A DNA stretch of 58,582 nucleotides from Paracamarosporium sp. OC-R06-R3. Lineage: Eukaryota > Ascomycota > Dothideomycetes > Pleosporales > Didymosphaeriaceae. This document shows, piece by piece, positions 1 through 10,590 of the stretch; position 1 is the stretch's first letter, and every line of letters starts with the position of its first letter. Position numbers and translations under genes: made by a program. The stretch spans positions 1 through 58,582 of the forward strand of contig JACVRA010000240.1 of assembly GCA_019828545.1 (NCBI GenBank), read 5' to 3'. Under the pieces are notes generated by a model, which was given only the letters and a program-made list of their open reading frames with translations, searched no databases and was not told the DNA's origin.

Positions 1-153
1 CAGATCGCGAGGCTTAAGAAAGCAAATAAGGCTGCCACAACGCGTAGAAAGCGCAAAAAGAAGAGGATCCAGCAGAAAGGCACCTTAACAAAGGCAGAGG
101 ATATTATTGCCCAAAGAGACGTTGAGCAGCAGCTAGAGGGGGAAACGCGCTAA
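1..153 (+). pseudogene. C-terminal tail of a pogo/Fot1-type DDE transposase
   Basis: Frame 1 is open from the window edge to TAA at 151-153 (50 residues). It begins with an RLKKAN-like helix, then a very basic RRKRKKKR stretch, then GTLT-AED, and ends acidic. That order matches the C-terminal tail of fungal pogo/Fot1 DDE transposases, which cut and paste elements at TA sites. The catalytic core lies outside the window, so activity cannot be judged. A 17-bp tandem repeat and a broken kinase-like gene follow, which fits an element end at about 345-378. Family assignment is from remembered motifs. Confidence 0.7.
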
Positions 154-344
154 GGCAAGGCGTGATTAGGTACGAGTTGGCAGGCTTCAGCGCGCTGCAG
201 CCGCTGCAGGCAGACTAGCCATAACTTACGAACCTGTAAGAAAGATACTATAGATACTCCTTAATCTAGCGCAGCTTAAATATTATAATTATCTTATTGC
301 GTTATTAAGATAGATTACTGTAAAGGCGTAAAAAGTTAGTAGGG

Positions 345-378
345 GTGGCCGCTCGCTTATAGTGGCCGCTCGCTTATA
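345..378. repeat. Perfect 17-bp tandem duplication at the pogo-like element end
   Basis: The unit gtggccgctcgcttata occurs twice head to tail, at 345-361 and 362-378. Each unit ends in TA, the target dinucleotide of pogo and Tc1 elements. It probably marks the terminal inverted repeat, either doubled or left by nested insertion. The partner repeat would lie left of the window. Confidence 0.6.
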
Positions 379-847
379 AACACGTTAATGTCGGCGTAAG
401 AGAGGAGTTGTTAAGGATACCATAGGCCATAATCTCCGTATAGACTGCCCGAAGCTCATGCTCAAATCTAGCAACTTTAACAACACATTTTTTGCCTCCA
501 AATTGTACAAATGAAACTCTGTCGCTGACCCGATCGATTACTGTGAGGTCCAGAAAATTGTAATATTGATAAGAGGGTAAATGAACGGGAAGGTGGGCCA
601 ACCGATGGGGTTTAAAGGTATCCATCTGACAGGATTCCTAGGTAACCGTAAGCGTACTCCATTGTTTATTCCAAGCCGGAAGAGTGCGCAATCTCGCAAG
701 TATTCTGGGGCTATCGGTTCGATCGGTTCGAGGAATAAGTGTTGTACACAGAACGGAGACGTAAACGATTCGGGCCCCTCTCCGAATTCGGTAGAGGTAG
801 TCTTCATCCTCTAAATCGAGAGATAATACTTCCTCCAGATCATCCAT
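374..847 (-). pseudogene. Kinase-like fragment in several frames
   Basis: Three overlapping minus-strand frames read best as one coding sequence with frameshifts: an acidic start (847 downward), a middle part and a C-terminal part ending near 374. The C-terminal part contains SDRVSFVQFGGKKCVVKVA followed by a Glu-rich helix. This resembles the N-lobe strand and lysine of small fungal kinase-like or APH-like proteins. No catalytic loop follows, because the sequence runs into the pogo-like element end at about 378. I infer that the element truncated the gene. The kinase relation is tentative. Confidence 0.4.
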
Positions 848-1410
848 GTGCGACTCCCTGCGAGTACCAATGAAGAATTAGCAACAGCGTAGATGTACTA
901 GCCTGGTGGAAATGAACAAGACTTACCACTAAGAGCCTCCACGAATGCTTCCAACGAGTACCTCCCTCTTTCCTAACGCGCGGCTAGATGAATTTGAGCA
1001 TGCAATGCGTACAAAGGAGGGCAGATTGCGAGTGTGTCAGTATGGTAGACGTATGATGGTGATGATAGAAGAAACACGGAGTTCGGGCTAGTGTTAAACC
1101 GGACATTTTACGGCAAAACCCATTAACTTATGTCAAAGACGCTTTCGGCAACTTGCAGCCAAGTCAACAATTATTATTAATTATTTATTTTATTTGAAGC
1201 CCGCTTGTGGGTTCGAGCAGACTGAATCCCTTATTTACGAGGAACATTGGAGCATCCATGGTTCAAGGATGTTTGATAATCTGTATAATACCGATCCGTT
1301 TCATTGTTTTGGTTTCTCCACTTGCTACTAGAAACCGTGACTCTTTCCTGTTGTCGTTATCGGTCCATTTCTTCGACTGGTACAAAATTCCAGAACTCCC
1401 ATCGCTAGCC
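848..1410. other. Gap with no supported gene; upstream region of the 1411 gene
   Basis: I see no convincing coding sequence. A plus frame open from 1207 runs into the start of the gene at 1411, but its upstream part looks like leader sequence. An AT-rich patch (attattaattatttatttt) lies near 1170-1190. Confidence 0.5.
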
Positions 1411-2309
1411 ATGACGTCGCAATCAAACAATACACCCGCCACAGGTATCGAACAAGATCTGCTCATTGTAAGCCCTTCGCTTCTGCCCTCTGTTCATGCG
1501 TGTACATCGGACCGTTGGCTAACGTTAGCTTCAATCTCCAGGACTACTTCGACGTTGTCGCTACCCAAGGCGCCCACCTTATTCCTCGTGCGCACACTCC
1601 GGCATTCCAACAATTTTACGATATTCAGTTCGCTGCCGAACTAGAACGAGAGCTTGATGCCGTGGTCGTAGAACAAATATGCCGAGCCAAAATGTATCGC
1701 AGCGCTGCCGACGAGTGGAGAATTGGACATACGCCACCGGACATTCGGGAACAGCGAGCGGCCGAATTTAAGGCGCAAGAAGAGTACGAGGGGCAAACGT
1801 CCGATACTGAAAGCGAAGTCAATGAACTCAGTGGCACTGACGCTGAGGTTGGCCCACGAAATGCAGTGGTGACCCCACAGGTACGGAGAGCGCGAAAGCG
1901 TCCGCAGGCACGCCAGTTCGGATGGTTTCCATCCTCGCCCCTATCCGACGACAGTTCCTTGGACACTTCATATACGAGGAAGCGGCAAAGAACATCTGAG
2001 GGAGAGAATAAGGAGGAAGAGCGATTTGCTGGCGAAATTGTTCGTTTTAAAGATGAGGTCTTCCTTGCCAGAAACACTGCTTGTCACGATGCATCGCAGA
2101 AGACGCTCTACAAACGTCGGCGAGTTTTCGAAGCAGGCGATAGAGAAGCGGTAGAAAAGGGGCGACTGAATAAGGTGCGATCCAGCACGCCTCGAGCTGC
2201 CACTAACCCTCCGAGCCATATTTGGCAAGGGAGACTACGACCACGGGGGAAATTGCTAAGAAGTACTACGTTTCCCCTGAAGGCTTTAGGGCGCGGTGTT
2301 ACCAAGTAA
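1411..2309 (+). CDS. Hypothetical protein, two exons
   Basis: Exon 1 is 1411-1467 (ATG, 19 codons) and exon 2 is 1542-2309. The 74-nt intron 1468-1541 has GTAAGC, a GCTAAC branch site and a CTCCAG acceptor, in phase 0, giving 274 residues. Residues 20-95 look helical (AELERELDAVVVEQICRAKM). The centre is acidic and Ser/Glu-rich, and the rest is basic with RARKRP and RKRQR patches that could be nuclear targeting signals. I recognise no catalytic motif. The exact fit of the intron to a continuous frame is the main support that this is a real gene. The antisense frame at 1625-2077 is a shadow. Confidence 0.6.
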
Positions 2310-2450
2310 GCTCATGTCATAGAAGTCCTAACCTTGTGCTCACAAGCCGATAGCCCATAACATCGAGCGCCGCCTAAACACTCATCGTCGACACATCGAT
2401 GATGCTGACGACCTCTCCTTGCACGGAGCAACGACAAATCCCTCGGTGAT

Positions 2451-2840
2451 ATGAAAAAGACACTTGAGGATGACATGCTCAAGATGTTGACGGGACGAGG
2501 AATAAAGGCCGTAGAGATTAGATACAAAAGGGCGAAAAGTGGGCAAGCAAGAGCCGGCAGTTCTACACAGGGCCACTTGGCACGCCCGAGGCCCTCCGCC
2601 AGCGTCTATTTGTGGGTTACTTATAGCATTCGCATAAGTAGGAAACGGGAATCAGAAGACAGCGGAAAAAAGGAAAACAGAAAACGGACACAAAACTCGT
2701 CTCGATACCCACTCCCACGAGGTCTAGAAGAGGTCTCGGCAATCGCGCAGATAGCCTCCACGAAACCACATGACTACTATATATATACTGCCGACTGCAT
2801 AGCATCCAGAGGCTCAGTCAAGGCCCGTTACCGCCGATGA
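2451..2840 (+). CDS. Small basic ORF, doubtful
   Basis: A 129-residue frame from ATG 2451 to TGA 2838-2840. It is Lys/Arg/Ser-rich with no domain or signal I recognise. It is in the same frame as the relic at 2880 and separated from it by the TGA, so the two may be pieces of one decayed gene. Confidence 0.2.
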   Translation: MKKTLEDDMLKMLTGRGIKAVEIRYKRAKSGQARAGSSTQGHLARPRPSASVYLWVTYSIRISRKRESEDSGKKENRKRTQNSSRYPLPRGLEEVSAIAQIASTKPHDYYIYTADCIASRGSVKARYRR

Positions 2841-2879
2841 AACGTATCGAATTGGTTGTCTATCGCAACGTCTTCTCAA

Positions 2880-3144
2880 ATGGCCGATTCCGGTCGCTAT
2901 CAGGATGAGGAGGGGAGCGCCGAAATGAAGCGTCTGCCACTAGAAAATCTTCCGTTGTTGTGCGAAAACAAGAATCGGCTGGTCGGGCTGCGATGGGCTG
3001 CCACAATGTTTCGCGAAGTTACGGGGAGTTGGTCGCAATACCTGGCATGTAAGGTTTAGAAGGTGTTCCCGGACCTGGACCTTCCTGACTTTGAGCCGAA
3101 TGCTGCACCTTCGACTATGTTCACAAGGGTGGAAAGCGGTTGAC
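2880..3144 (+). pseudogene. Unassigned gene fragment with an internal TAG
   Basis: From ATG at 2880 the frame runs through a balanced stretch (RLPLENLPLLCENKN, then LRWAATMFREVTGSW) to TAG at 3057-3059, and continues in the same frame through KVFPDLDLPDFEPN to TGA at 3142-3144. The composition on both sides suggests one coding sequence in which a codon, perhaps CAG, became TAG. I do not know the family. Confidence 0.35.
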
Positions 3145-3657
3145 TTAGGTACTGAGGTTGATCTGGTCGACCTTTGTCAGCGTGTGTTATGAGCATTCGC
3201 TCCCCAATTTCTATATGCCTTATGCTTAATACGATACTATCACTTGCTCTACCCAAAGCTTGTAACGCGACTTGCAGTGGAACCGCGACGTCTTCTGGCT
3301 GAGAGTGCTATATTCACAACTTAAGCGGACGGGAACCAGAAGCCCAGAATCCAGGAACAGGAGCCCGGAATCACGCCTTAGGCTTCCTTTTGGAACCACA
3401 ACTCAGAGCGCCCTCCAAGTTTGAATTGTGGCCGATGGGTAGTGGACCATCAATAATACGACAGCTACAAATTATTCAAATTTCCGTATTTGGGACGTGA
3501 ACAAAAGCCTCCATTCCTGTTACTATAGCATTCGCAGAAACCCATTTTCTCTATTGGATTGATATGACAATCGAAAGATCGCGTCTGATGGAAGGTAAGG
3601 GCAGCTCTAGCTTGACTGGATCCTGGTTCTCTCGTCAGCCATCTCGAATCACAAGTC

Positions 3658-3876
3658 TCAGCTACAGCTAGGGACAACTTCCTTTAGGAACAATTCCTCA
3701 TACGAGTTCATCTCGGACCGCAACGGTCCGTTGAATACTGCTAAATCACTTCGACCACCTAAACCTTCAGCTCTGAGTTCGTACCGGGGGTCGGAGAACT
3801 TGTCAACAAGAGCTGCCACCAATATACCGATCACTGAAATCAGGGTTAGCTGGACAGAGGAATGGCGAACAAACAA
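3658..3876 (-). CDS. Small putative membrane-anchored ORF
   Basis: A 72-residue minus-strand frame. Residues 8-25 form a hydrophobic stretch (VQLTLISVIGILVAALV) that could span a membrane, followed by a charged tail ending PSCS. A neighbouring minus frame (3846-4184) may supply upstream coding sequence, but I could not define a splice. No family recognised. Confidence 0.25.
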   Translation of the reverse strand: MFVRHSSVQLTLISVIGILVAALVDKFSDPRYELRAEGLGGRSDLAVFNGPLRSEMNSYEELFLKEVVPSCS

Positions 3877-4234
3877 AAGGCATCCAAGCCTTGAACTGCT
3901 TGGATTGGGGGTTCACGCCCACCCAGCGTGACGGCCTGAAGCATTCTGCGTCCGGGCCCCAAATTCTTGTGTCCCGATGGAGCCCAAGCCGAATTCAATA
4001 TGTCCCTGGTTATTGATGTTATACAAACATCTCTCAATCCCACACGTCCCAAGACTGCAAATGACATGACGATCGTTTCTGTAGACTTGATCCCGAAGGG
4101 GTGGAGGCATTGATGTTTTCTCACACACATGGGCAAAGAATCGACATAGACTTGCCTAGCATATCTGGCCCTGGGCGTTCTCAAAGTTTAAGTGATTATA
4201 ACCTTTCTATAGAGCAGAGGTTCAGCTACATTAA

Positions 4235-5040
4235 TTGGCTTCAAGAAATGGCGTCAGCCGCTGTAAGCTGGTGGCAACCTCTGCCGCTCACATAAAGCCA
4301 GAGTCAGGGCAGAAGACACACGAAAGAGGGCCTCCCGCCTTCCCCCCAAAGACGCCGAAGCGAAAGACAAAGTCACCCGCCGACCTCATCAGCCACCCTA
4401 TCATCGAACACGATGCTAGGCCGCCCTCCCTCGAGACACCCCAAACGCCCCAGAGGCGAAAAAAGAGTTAAAATCGACGAGCCGTCCGTCGGAAGTTCAT
4501 CATCCCCCATTGTCGGCGACCACGCTGTCGTCCAAGAAGACGTCGCCACCAGCGCTCCGGCCGTAACGTACGGGGCCCTCGATTCATTACCAGTGCCCCG
4601 CGCAATTGAGAACGGCGGCCTTCGTACTAAGACGAGACCAGACCCCTACGAGACGACAAGGCAATGGGAGCAAAACGTCGGCGTCAGCCCTAACCCTCCA
4701 ACATCACCACCATGTTTTGCCGGGGCCCCACACAAGAAACGAACCAGCGTACGGCGCCGATTAGAATGCCGACAGCAACGCCGGGGGCGGTAACGGCAAC
4801 GGCAACGGCAACGGCGGCGGCGGCGAGCCGATGACTCCAGAAGGGCTCGGCGATTGTCCCATACGCCCCAGCGAATTTTGCCTCAGACTGATGGACGGGC
4901 AGCGCCACCTGCAGTTCGCCGGCGACGGCACCAACCAGTCTTTGCGCCTGGTCGAGATCGGGGACGAGGGGATGAGGTTTGCGTACGATGGGAAAACTGG
5001 TACGGAGCCTAAGTCTGATTACCATGTCCAATATCTATAG
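4235..5040 (+). pseudogene. Low-complexity coding remnant in three frames
   Basis: Successive plus frames 4235-4471, 4413-4793 and about 4770-5040 read as one Pro/Ser/Lys-rich protein interrupted by frameshifts. A Gly-Asn run is encoded by a GGCAAC/GGC microsatellite at 4790-4829. The last part has a distinctive PSEFCLRLMDGQRHLQF segment and ends SDYHVQYL. Its DNA (about 4885-4962) recurs at about 6508-6586. Either small introns or indels separate the frames. Function unknown. Confidence 0.35.
4790..4829. repeat. GGCAAC/GGC microsatellite
   Basis: A run of repeated ggcaac hexamers followed by ggc triplets. In the third frame it encodes Asn-Gly then poly-Gly. Confidence 0.8.
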
Positions 5041-5114
5041 TCTATCTCTAATAACTAATTTTGGGGGAAAAAGCACCAAGAAGCACTCTCGGGGACACAG
5101 CGCGGTGCGGAGAA

Positions 5115-6245
5115 AACAGGCTATTAGCTAGATAGAAGACTGCGCATGGGTAGAGAGTTGAGCGCAAAGGCGGACAAGGGCGGACAAGGGGCGGTTGGTG
5201 TTAACGTCAAGGGCCCATCCTAAAACTGCCAAAGAAAGCGTAGCGGGGAGCAAGCCTGGTTTCGTTACGGGAACGAGGGGGGATGCGAAAGGCTGCTGCA
5301 ACTGGGTCCTAAAATAAAATGTAAGTGCGGAGAAGAGGCTGTCAACCGGATAGAGTCGAGCGCAAAGGCGGACGAGGGGCAGTCGGTGTTGACGTCAAGG
5401 GCCCATCCTAAAACTGCCGAAGAAAAGCGTAGCGGGGACGGCAACGAGGGGGGGGGGGATGCGGGAGGCTGCTGTAACTGGGTCCTGAGGTGGAATGCGA
5501 GATGGCGTGGCGGCGATGAGTAGCTGCAGTTGTAGGACAAGGACGGGGGAATGCGCCAGTACGCGCCACGTCGGCAATGCCTTTGCTTTGCTTTGGGGTC
5601 TACGCGGAGAGCCCTTTCCGTATGTCTCGTTCACCTTGTCGACCCGCAGATAGCCTTGTAGTTCGTCGCCGAGATCAATAAACGCGTTCGGAAAGGTTTG
5701 AATGGCTGAGAGAGCTGCTGCACTAGTCAGGCTTAGCGTGGCCCTGCACTGCACTTGGACCCCGCACGATGCATCTGGCGTCCGGCTTCAGAATGCCCTG
5801 TTTGTGCAGCAAATTGGAAGAGAAAGTCGTATGGCGAGATGACTGCCGATGAGGTGAGAGATGTGTGCACTACATGGTGTGGAAACTTGGTGTCCAGTAG
5901 ATTGACCTCCTGACACGAACTCTACGTGCAGCTCCGCAGTTGTTCAGCATCACAACGGATCTTGAGCGCCCAAACGAAAGAAAGCGTAGGGACTGACTAC
6001 TGCGCCTAGCAAGGAGGAGTCGTAACGCAAGGAGCGTAACGCAGTAGATGGCATAGACGCATCAGTAAGTCAGACACAGGTCGATGCTAAGCCGCCCACA
6101 CCGTCCCTCCAAGCAGTGTAACAGCCCAAGCCGTGATTCACAGATACCGCTCTGCAGCACCGCATATTTCTCGGGGTTCGTTCGATTCATGCACATTCCA
6201 TCTCATTGTTGGTAATTTCTCTCCTGCTCTGCTTGCTCACACTGC
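5115..6245. repeat. Segmental duplication, copy A, with internal tandem repeat
   Basis: About 5120-5313 and 5337-5489 are two imperfect tandem units sharing gagcgcaaaggcggac, caagggcccatcctaaaact and tgcaactgggtcct-like blocks. Further right, 5597-5815 matches 6757-7000 of copy B over long stretches, including agccctttccgtatgtctcg and ggaccccgcacgatgcatct. On the minus strand both copies encode the same short peptide (VDKVNETYGKG), suggesting a decayed duplicated exon. Confidence 0.75.
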
Positions 6246-6499
6246 TTTGCCTGCCCATGGGGCCTTGTTTGAGCAAAACCACAACTGCGGCCGATGAAGC
6301 AGGCCTGCAGCCGCAGACCAGAGGCTGCAGTTAATGGTGGCCAGGTAATAACGCTACAACTTCACTCTCTCCTCTTCCAACTCCTCATGGAACTGTACCA
6401 CGGAGCTGCGCGCGCTATTCAGACGTGCACTGTTGCTGGAACTAACCCCAGCAGAGTTTTAGCGTGTAGAGAACCCGAAGCAAGGGTATTGCCGGCGTG

Positions 6500-7310
6500 G
6501 CGCATTCCCCCGACTGATGGACGGGCAGCGCTACCTGCAGTTTACCAACGACGGCACCAACCAGTCTTTGCACCTAGTCGAGATGGCGGTCAGCCGGATA
6601 GAAGACTGCGCATACGCAGAGAGTTGAGCGTAAAGGCGGTCGAGGGGCGGTTAGTGTTGACCGTTAGTCCCTTGAGGCGAGTTTTGCTGTTGTAGTTGCT
6701 GCTGCTGCTGCGCTGTTGTGTAGGAGAGACGGACAAGAATAGGAAAACGCGCCAGCCCTTTCCGTATGTCTCGTTCACCTTGTCGACCCACAGGTGGCCT
6801 TGTAGTTTATCGCTGAGATTAATCAACGCGTTATAATCTATTGTGTGCGGAAAGGCTTGAACGGTTGAGCGAGGGAGCGAAGGGGCTGCACCACTGCCGC
6901 GCTGGCTAGGCTTAGCGTGGCCCTGCCCTGCCCTGCACTTGGACCCCGCACGATGCATCTAGCGTCCAGCTTCAGAATACCCCGTTTGTGCAGGCGAGAC
7001 GACTGCCGATGAGGCGAGACATGTATGCGCTGCACAGCGCGGAAACTCAGAACTCACAACAGGCCTCAAGCGCCCAAACGAAAAAGAAAACGTGGGGACT
7101 GGCTAGCTGTGCTGCAGCGCCTAGCAAGGAGGAGGCGTGACGCAAGGAGACGTGACGCAGCAGAATGTGGCGTTGGACGGCGCCGGTGAGTCAGTCAGAC
7201 ACAGACACAGGTCCGTGCTGAGCCGCCCACACTTCACTGTCTGTCCCTGCAAGCAAGGCGGGCAAACAGCCCAAGCCGTGATTCACAGATAACTCGCTCT
7301 ACCTTGCCCA
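6500..7310. repeat. Segmental duplication, copy B
   Basis: This copy begins with the segment related to 4885-4962 (ctgatggacgggcagcg...), runs through agaagactgcgcata (related to 5130), and then carries the block related to 5597-6180. On the minus strand it again encodes VDKVNETYGKG. Order and orientation match copy A. The copies have diverged by substitutions and small indels, which argues for an old duplication. Confidence 0.75.
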
Positions 7311-7581
7311 TCGGGCCTTCTTAGAGTAAACTATACAACTGTAGCCGCGGACCGGGCCGCGCGGTCGATCGCAGCCGGGCAAAAAAACGGGTTCGCTGAC
7401 GCGTTTTTGCCCAGCCCAGCCCAGCCCAGTCCCCAGGCGGGCGCATAGACCCCCGAAGCGAACATCAGCACGGACCTGTGTCTGACTGACTCACCGACGC
7501 GTCCGTCTCCCGCCCGCCAACCAGCACGCCACATCTGCCGCGTCACGCCATCTGCTTTGCGTCACGCCTCCTCCTTGCTGG
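7121..7581. repeat. Inverted repeat, arms 7121-7223 and 7463-7581
   Basis: The left arm contains ctagcaaggaggaggcgtga and cagacacaggtccgtgctga. The right arm is its imperfect reverse complement (tcagcacggacctgtgtctg ... cctccttgctggg). A third, direct relative lies at about 6004-6100. The loop between the arms includes cccagcccagcccagccc. It may be a foldback element or an inverted end of the local duplication. Confidence 0.75.
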
Positions 7582-7600
7582 GCATCGCCGCCGTGCGACG

Positions 7601-7619
7601 GAAAAAAAAAAAAAAAAAA
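7601..7619. repeat. Poly-A tract
   Basis: An uninterrupted A run of about 18 bases directly right of the inverted repeat. It could be the tail of a reverse-transcribed insertion or a simple homopolymer. Confidence 0.8.
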
Positions 7620-8031
7620 CACTGGGCACAACAACAACTTTCGTGGTTACGTTGAGTTGAGTTGAGTGTGTGGAACAGTTAGCCAGCCAGCCTACTTGCT
7701 TGCTTCTATGCAAGCGTGGTGAGAGGTTCAGAGAAGTTTTTTCGAGGAAAAACTATTAGTATTGAATTACTTTATCTAGTGTCTTGTTTTGTTTTTTGTC
7801 AAAGAAAGAAGGAGAAGTCAGGTAAGTTTGTGCCGCCCCCATGAAGAAAGGTTGGGATTTGGGATGGATGGGTAACAAAGGGGTGAAGTGAATAACGTGC
7901 AAATCCCTCGCTCGTAACTTGGCGGTCTGGAGAAGGTCGAAGCTTGTCTTGTCTTGTCTTGAAAAAGAAGTAGCGCTGAGGCTAGGACGAAACGGGAAAA
8001 GGCGCGCGCTTGGAGCTTGGCGCTCGCTGCC

Positions 8032-9745
8032 TCATGTGTACCAGCTGGGCGGCGGCGTGCCATTAGCACCGTCTTCTGCTGGGATCGACGATGCTGCGCA
8101 TTCCTCTGGAGTATCAGTATCCCATTCCATTGCCTCTGCCGACCAGCGATGAAACGCTTCCCAGTTGAAGTCGTCCTTCCGACCCGTTTCGTCCTGCACG
8201 ATTGGCACATCGAATGCGTGATGAGCACCTTTGACCAGCTCAAAGCGAACTTTCACCTCGCCCCGACAGAAGAGTTGAGCGAACGAAGCTGTATTCTCCC
8301 ATGGTGTCGTTGTGTCTGATGTCCCATGAACAAGGGCCACTCTCTGTAGGTGCAGGGGCCAGTGCAATTCCGGTACTTGTCTCTCTTCGATAAACTCCAG
8401 TGTGTCCCTGTCTGGCAGATATCGTAGACCAATCTTGCCAAGTCGTTCATCTCCAAGCTCCTCGAAGATGCGCTTGGGCGGAACCTGAAGATCGGGATGA
8501 AACAACATGTCCTGTCGAGCATCAGGATAGTCCTGTGTGCCGTCGTCAATCATGCTTGCGAGTTCCAGGACGCTGGTATCCTGGAGAAGCGCCTCCAACA
8601 AGGTGATTATTGCAATCTCGTCATCCCTCAGGACGTACGTCCAAGTGGCGTTCAATGCCAAAGTTGCCATAGCCAGGGGAGGCGTCCTTCCTCGTCCCTG
8701 CTGATGCACTGGCCGGATCGTGCTTGCGCCCTTGAGCCAATTCATGCCGCTGCTCGTTGCTTCCTCATGAGAAATCTTCTTTCCACGATAAGGCCTTAGT
8801 GGTCTTCTATCTTTCCCTACCGACGGACAGATGAACTGAGCCGACCGAATATGAACTTCCGGATGGGAAAACAACGTGATTGCCAACCAACGGGCTCCTG
8901 CACTGTCCGAAGAGGCGAAAAACTCATCTTGCAGCGTCGCTCGCATGTGTGGGAACATGGCCTTGATAGCAATTTCCACCTCGGGAAAATTGTGAGGTTC
9001 GAAGCAGTCCGCGAAACCGTTGCATCCATCTAGCATTTCCCGGAAGTTATGCTCAGGAGCAAGTCTGGGATACATGGTGAATATGAACATCCCAGGGCGA
9101 TGCAAGAATCGCTGATGAGGCCTGTTCCAAGGGGGAAAGACTGGTTCATTCAATATCTGTCCATGTTATGTCGCGATCAGAAGGGAGAGCTAGGTAGAAA
9201 CATACATCTCCACCACCGTTGCATTTCAGCATAACGGGGCAGTTGCCTGTGAATCTGCCATTGAGAGCCTCTCTATCTCCAAGAACGTGCAGTAGGGTTC
9301 CATTGACTGTGACTTCGAACGCCTGGAACCGTTCGTAGAGACGCTCCTGTTCCTCTGTCGCTTTGAGCGCGGGCATTTCAGGGCTGTTCAATTCATCCAG
9401 GCAGGCGATTCTGTTGGCGTCCGTGTCACTAGGCGTGCCTACTGTTTCTGGAGGAAGTCCAAGACACTGATTAGCCTCGAACCTCGTTATCGGATGCCTA
9501 TCATATTCGGCTTCGATTGCGAGTCGGTCACGGAGATCTTTGAAATGCCTTCGAGACATCTCACAATATCGGACGCTGTAATCCTTCACGTCCTTTGATA
9601 CCGCCTCTGTGCGGTAATGGTAAATCGTCACATTGCCCAGTTTGACATGAACACTAGGCGCATTGTCGCGGATACGGACAAGAACATTGCCATCCTCGAT
9701 GAGGAATTGTTGTGAGATTTTGAAATCGTCTCCGCATGACGCCAT
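8032..9745 (-). CDS. Alpha/beta hydrolase (esterase/lipase-like), two exons
   Basis: Exon 1 is 9745-9206 and exon 2 is 9156-8032. The 49-nt intron 9205-9157 (GTATGT...ACAG) is in phase 0 and joins two open frames into 554 residues. Near the junction is CNGGGD (about residue 176), in the place of the HGGG oxyanion loop, followed by YPRLAPEH, typical of the hormone-sensitive-lipase-like alpha/beta hydrolase group. The nucleophile elbow reads SSDSAGA (Ser about 265), the acid lies in HGTSDTTTPW (Asp about 461) and the base in GAHHAFD (His about 492/493), so the triad looks complete. The N-terminal 170 residues are family-atypical. No signal peptide is obvious, so it is probably cytosolic. Substrate unknown. 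Confidence 0.8.
9157..9205 (-). other. Spliceosomal intron of the alpha/beta hydrolase gene
   Basis: GTATGT donor and ACAG acceptor, 49 nt. Removing it restores the frame between the oxyanion-loop motif and the YPRLAPEH motif, which supports the splice. Confidence 0.75.
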
Positions 9746-10212
9746 GGTGGAACGTAGTAAGTGTGTCCAGCCGATATGGCCGAGGACATTCCGCTCCTTA
9801 TATCGAGGACGTTAGGTTCCGCCATCGGACGCCTCGTATGCTTCCGATTGCGCGAGCGATACCATCTACCACACACACGGTACAGTAGCTCGGAAATGAC
9901 GTTTGCGCCCTGGCCATGCATTACTCTTTTCCTCTCCATCCACACTTCACTGTGATTGGTAGAGTGCTTGAAGCAGTGGGTACATCACGCAGTGGCTGAC
10001 CGCTCGGAGTCATCGAAACTATTGATTGGTGGCCCGATCGGAACTGCAGCATGAAGACAGGTTACACCGTTTCATTACTCTCTAAATACAACTCAGCCAG
10101 ACGCAGTACGCTCGCCACTATCTCGATTAGGGATAACGACGCTACTAAAGCAGATTCACGCATATCGCCTGTAAGCTAACAATCTTCAGTCTTCCACTCC
10201 CTCGTCAACAGT
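9746..10212. other. Gap; upstream region of the hydrolase gene
   Basis: No supported gene. It holds the presumed promoter of the minus-strand hydrolase. I see no clear TATA box near the start. Confidence 0.4.
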
Positions 10213-10590
10213 TTATGAGATCCCCAGTGTCTTTGGTTTCACTACTTTGGGACGTGCCGGACACGGATGAAGGACGTGCGGCTTATGGTTTGATCTTGAT
10301 AGTGGCGGTGCCTCTTCTAGCATAGCGACTTGCTTGTCGCCATGACCCCAAAGCTCTTCATCGCCAAAAACCGCACCAGGTCGCTGGCCATTTCTTGTCG
10401 CTGGGCCAGAGGGAGAACTGAGTCTGTTCCAATGTTGGATACTGCTCGAGCTGTCTTCTTGTGGTTTCTGACGTGCAGGGAATGCTTTTTTGCTGTGAAG
10501 CGGTCTATGTACCTTTCCTCTGTGGAGCGGTGCCGTAGTTTTTTTGTCAAGTCGCTGTGATTTTGCCGACTGCTCGGTCTTTGTCCGCAC
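10213..10590 (-). CDS. Hypothetical basic ORF, possibly a C-terminal exon
   Basis: A 125-residue minus frame, basic and Pro/Ser/His-rich, ending KPKTLGIS. Its composition is even enough to be coding, but there is no upstream exon I can define and no domain I recognise. Competing frames cover the same DNA. Confidence 0.25.
   Translation of the reverse strand: MRTKTEQSAKSQRLDKKTTAPLHRGKVHRPLHSKKAFPARQKPQEDSSSSIQHWNRLSSPSGPATRNGQRPGAVFGDEELWGHGDKQVAMLEEAPPLSRSNHKPHVLHPCPARPKVVKPKTLGIS

Noticed and set aside
1625..2077. 150-codon minus ORF
   Set aside because: Shadow of the spliced plus gene at 1411-2309, whose intron has consensus sites.
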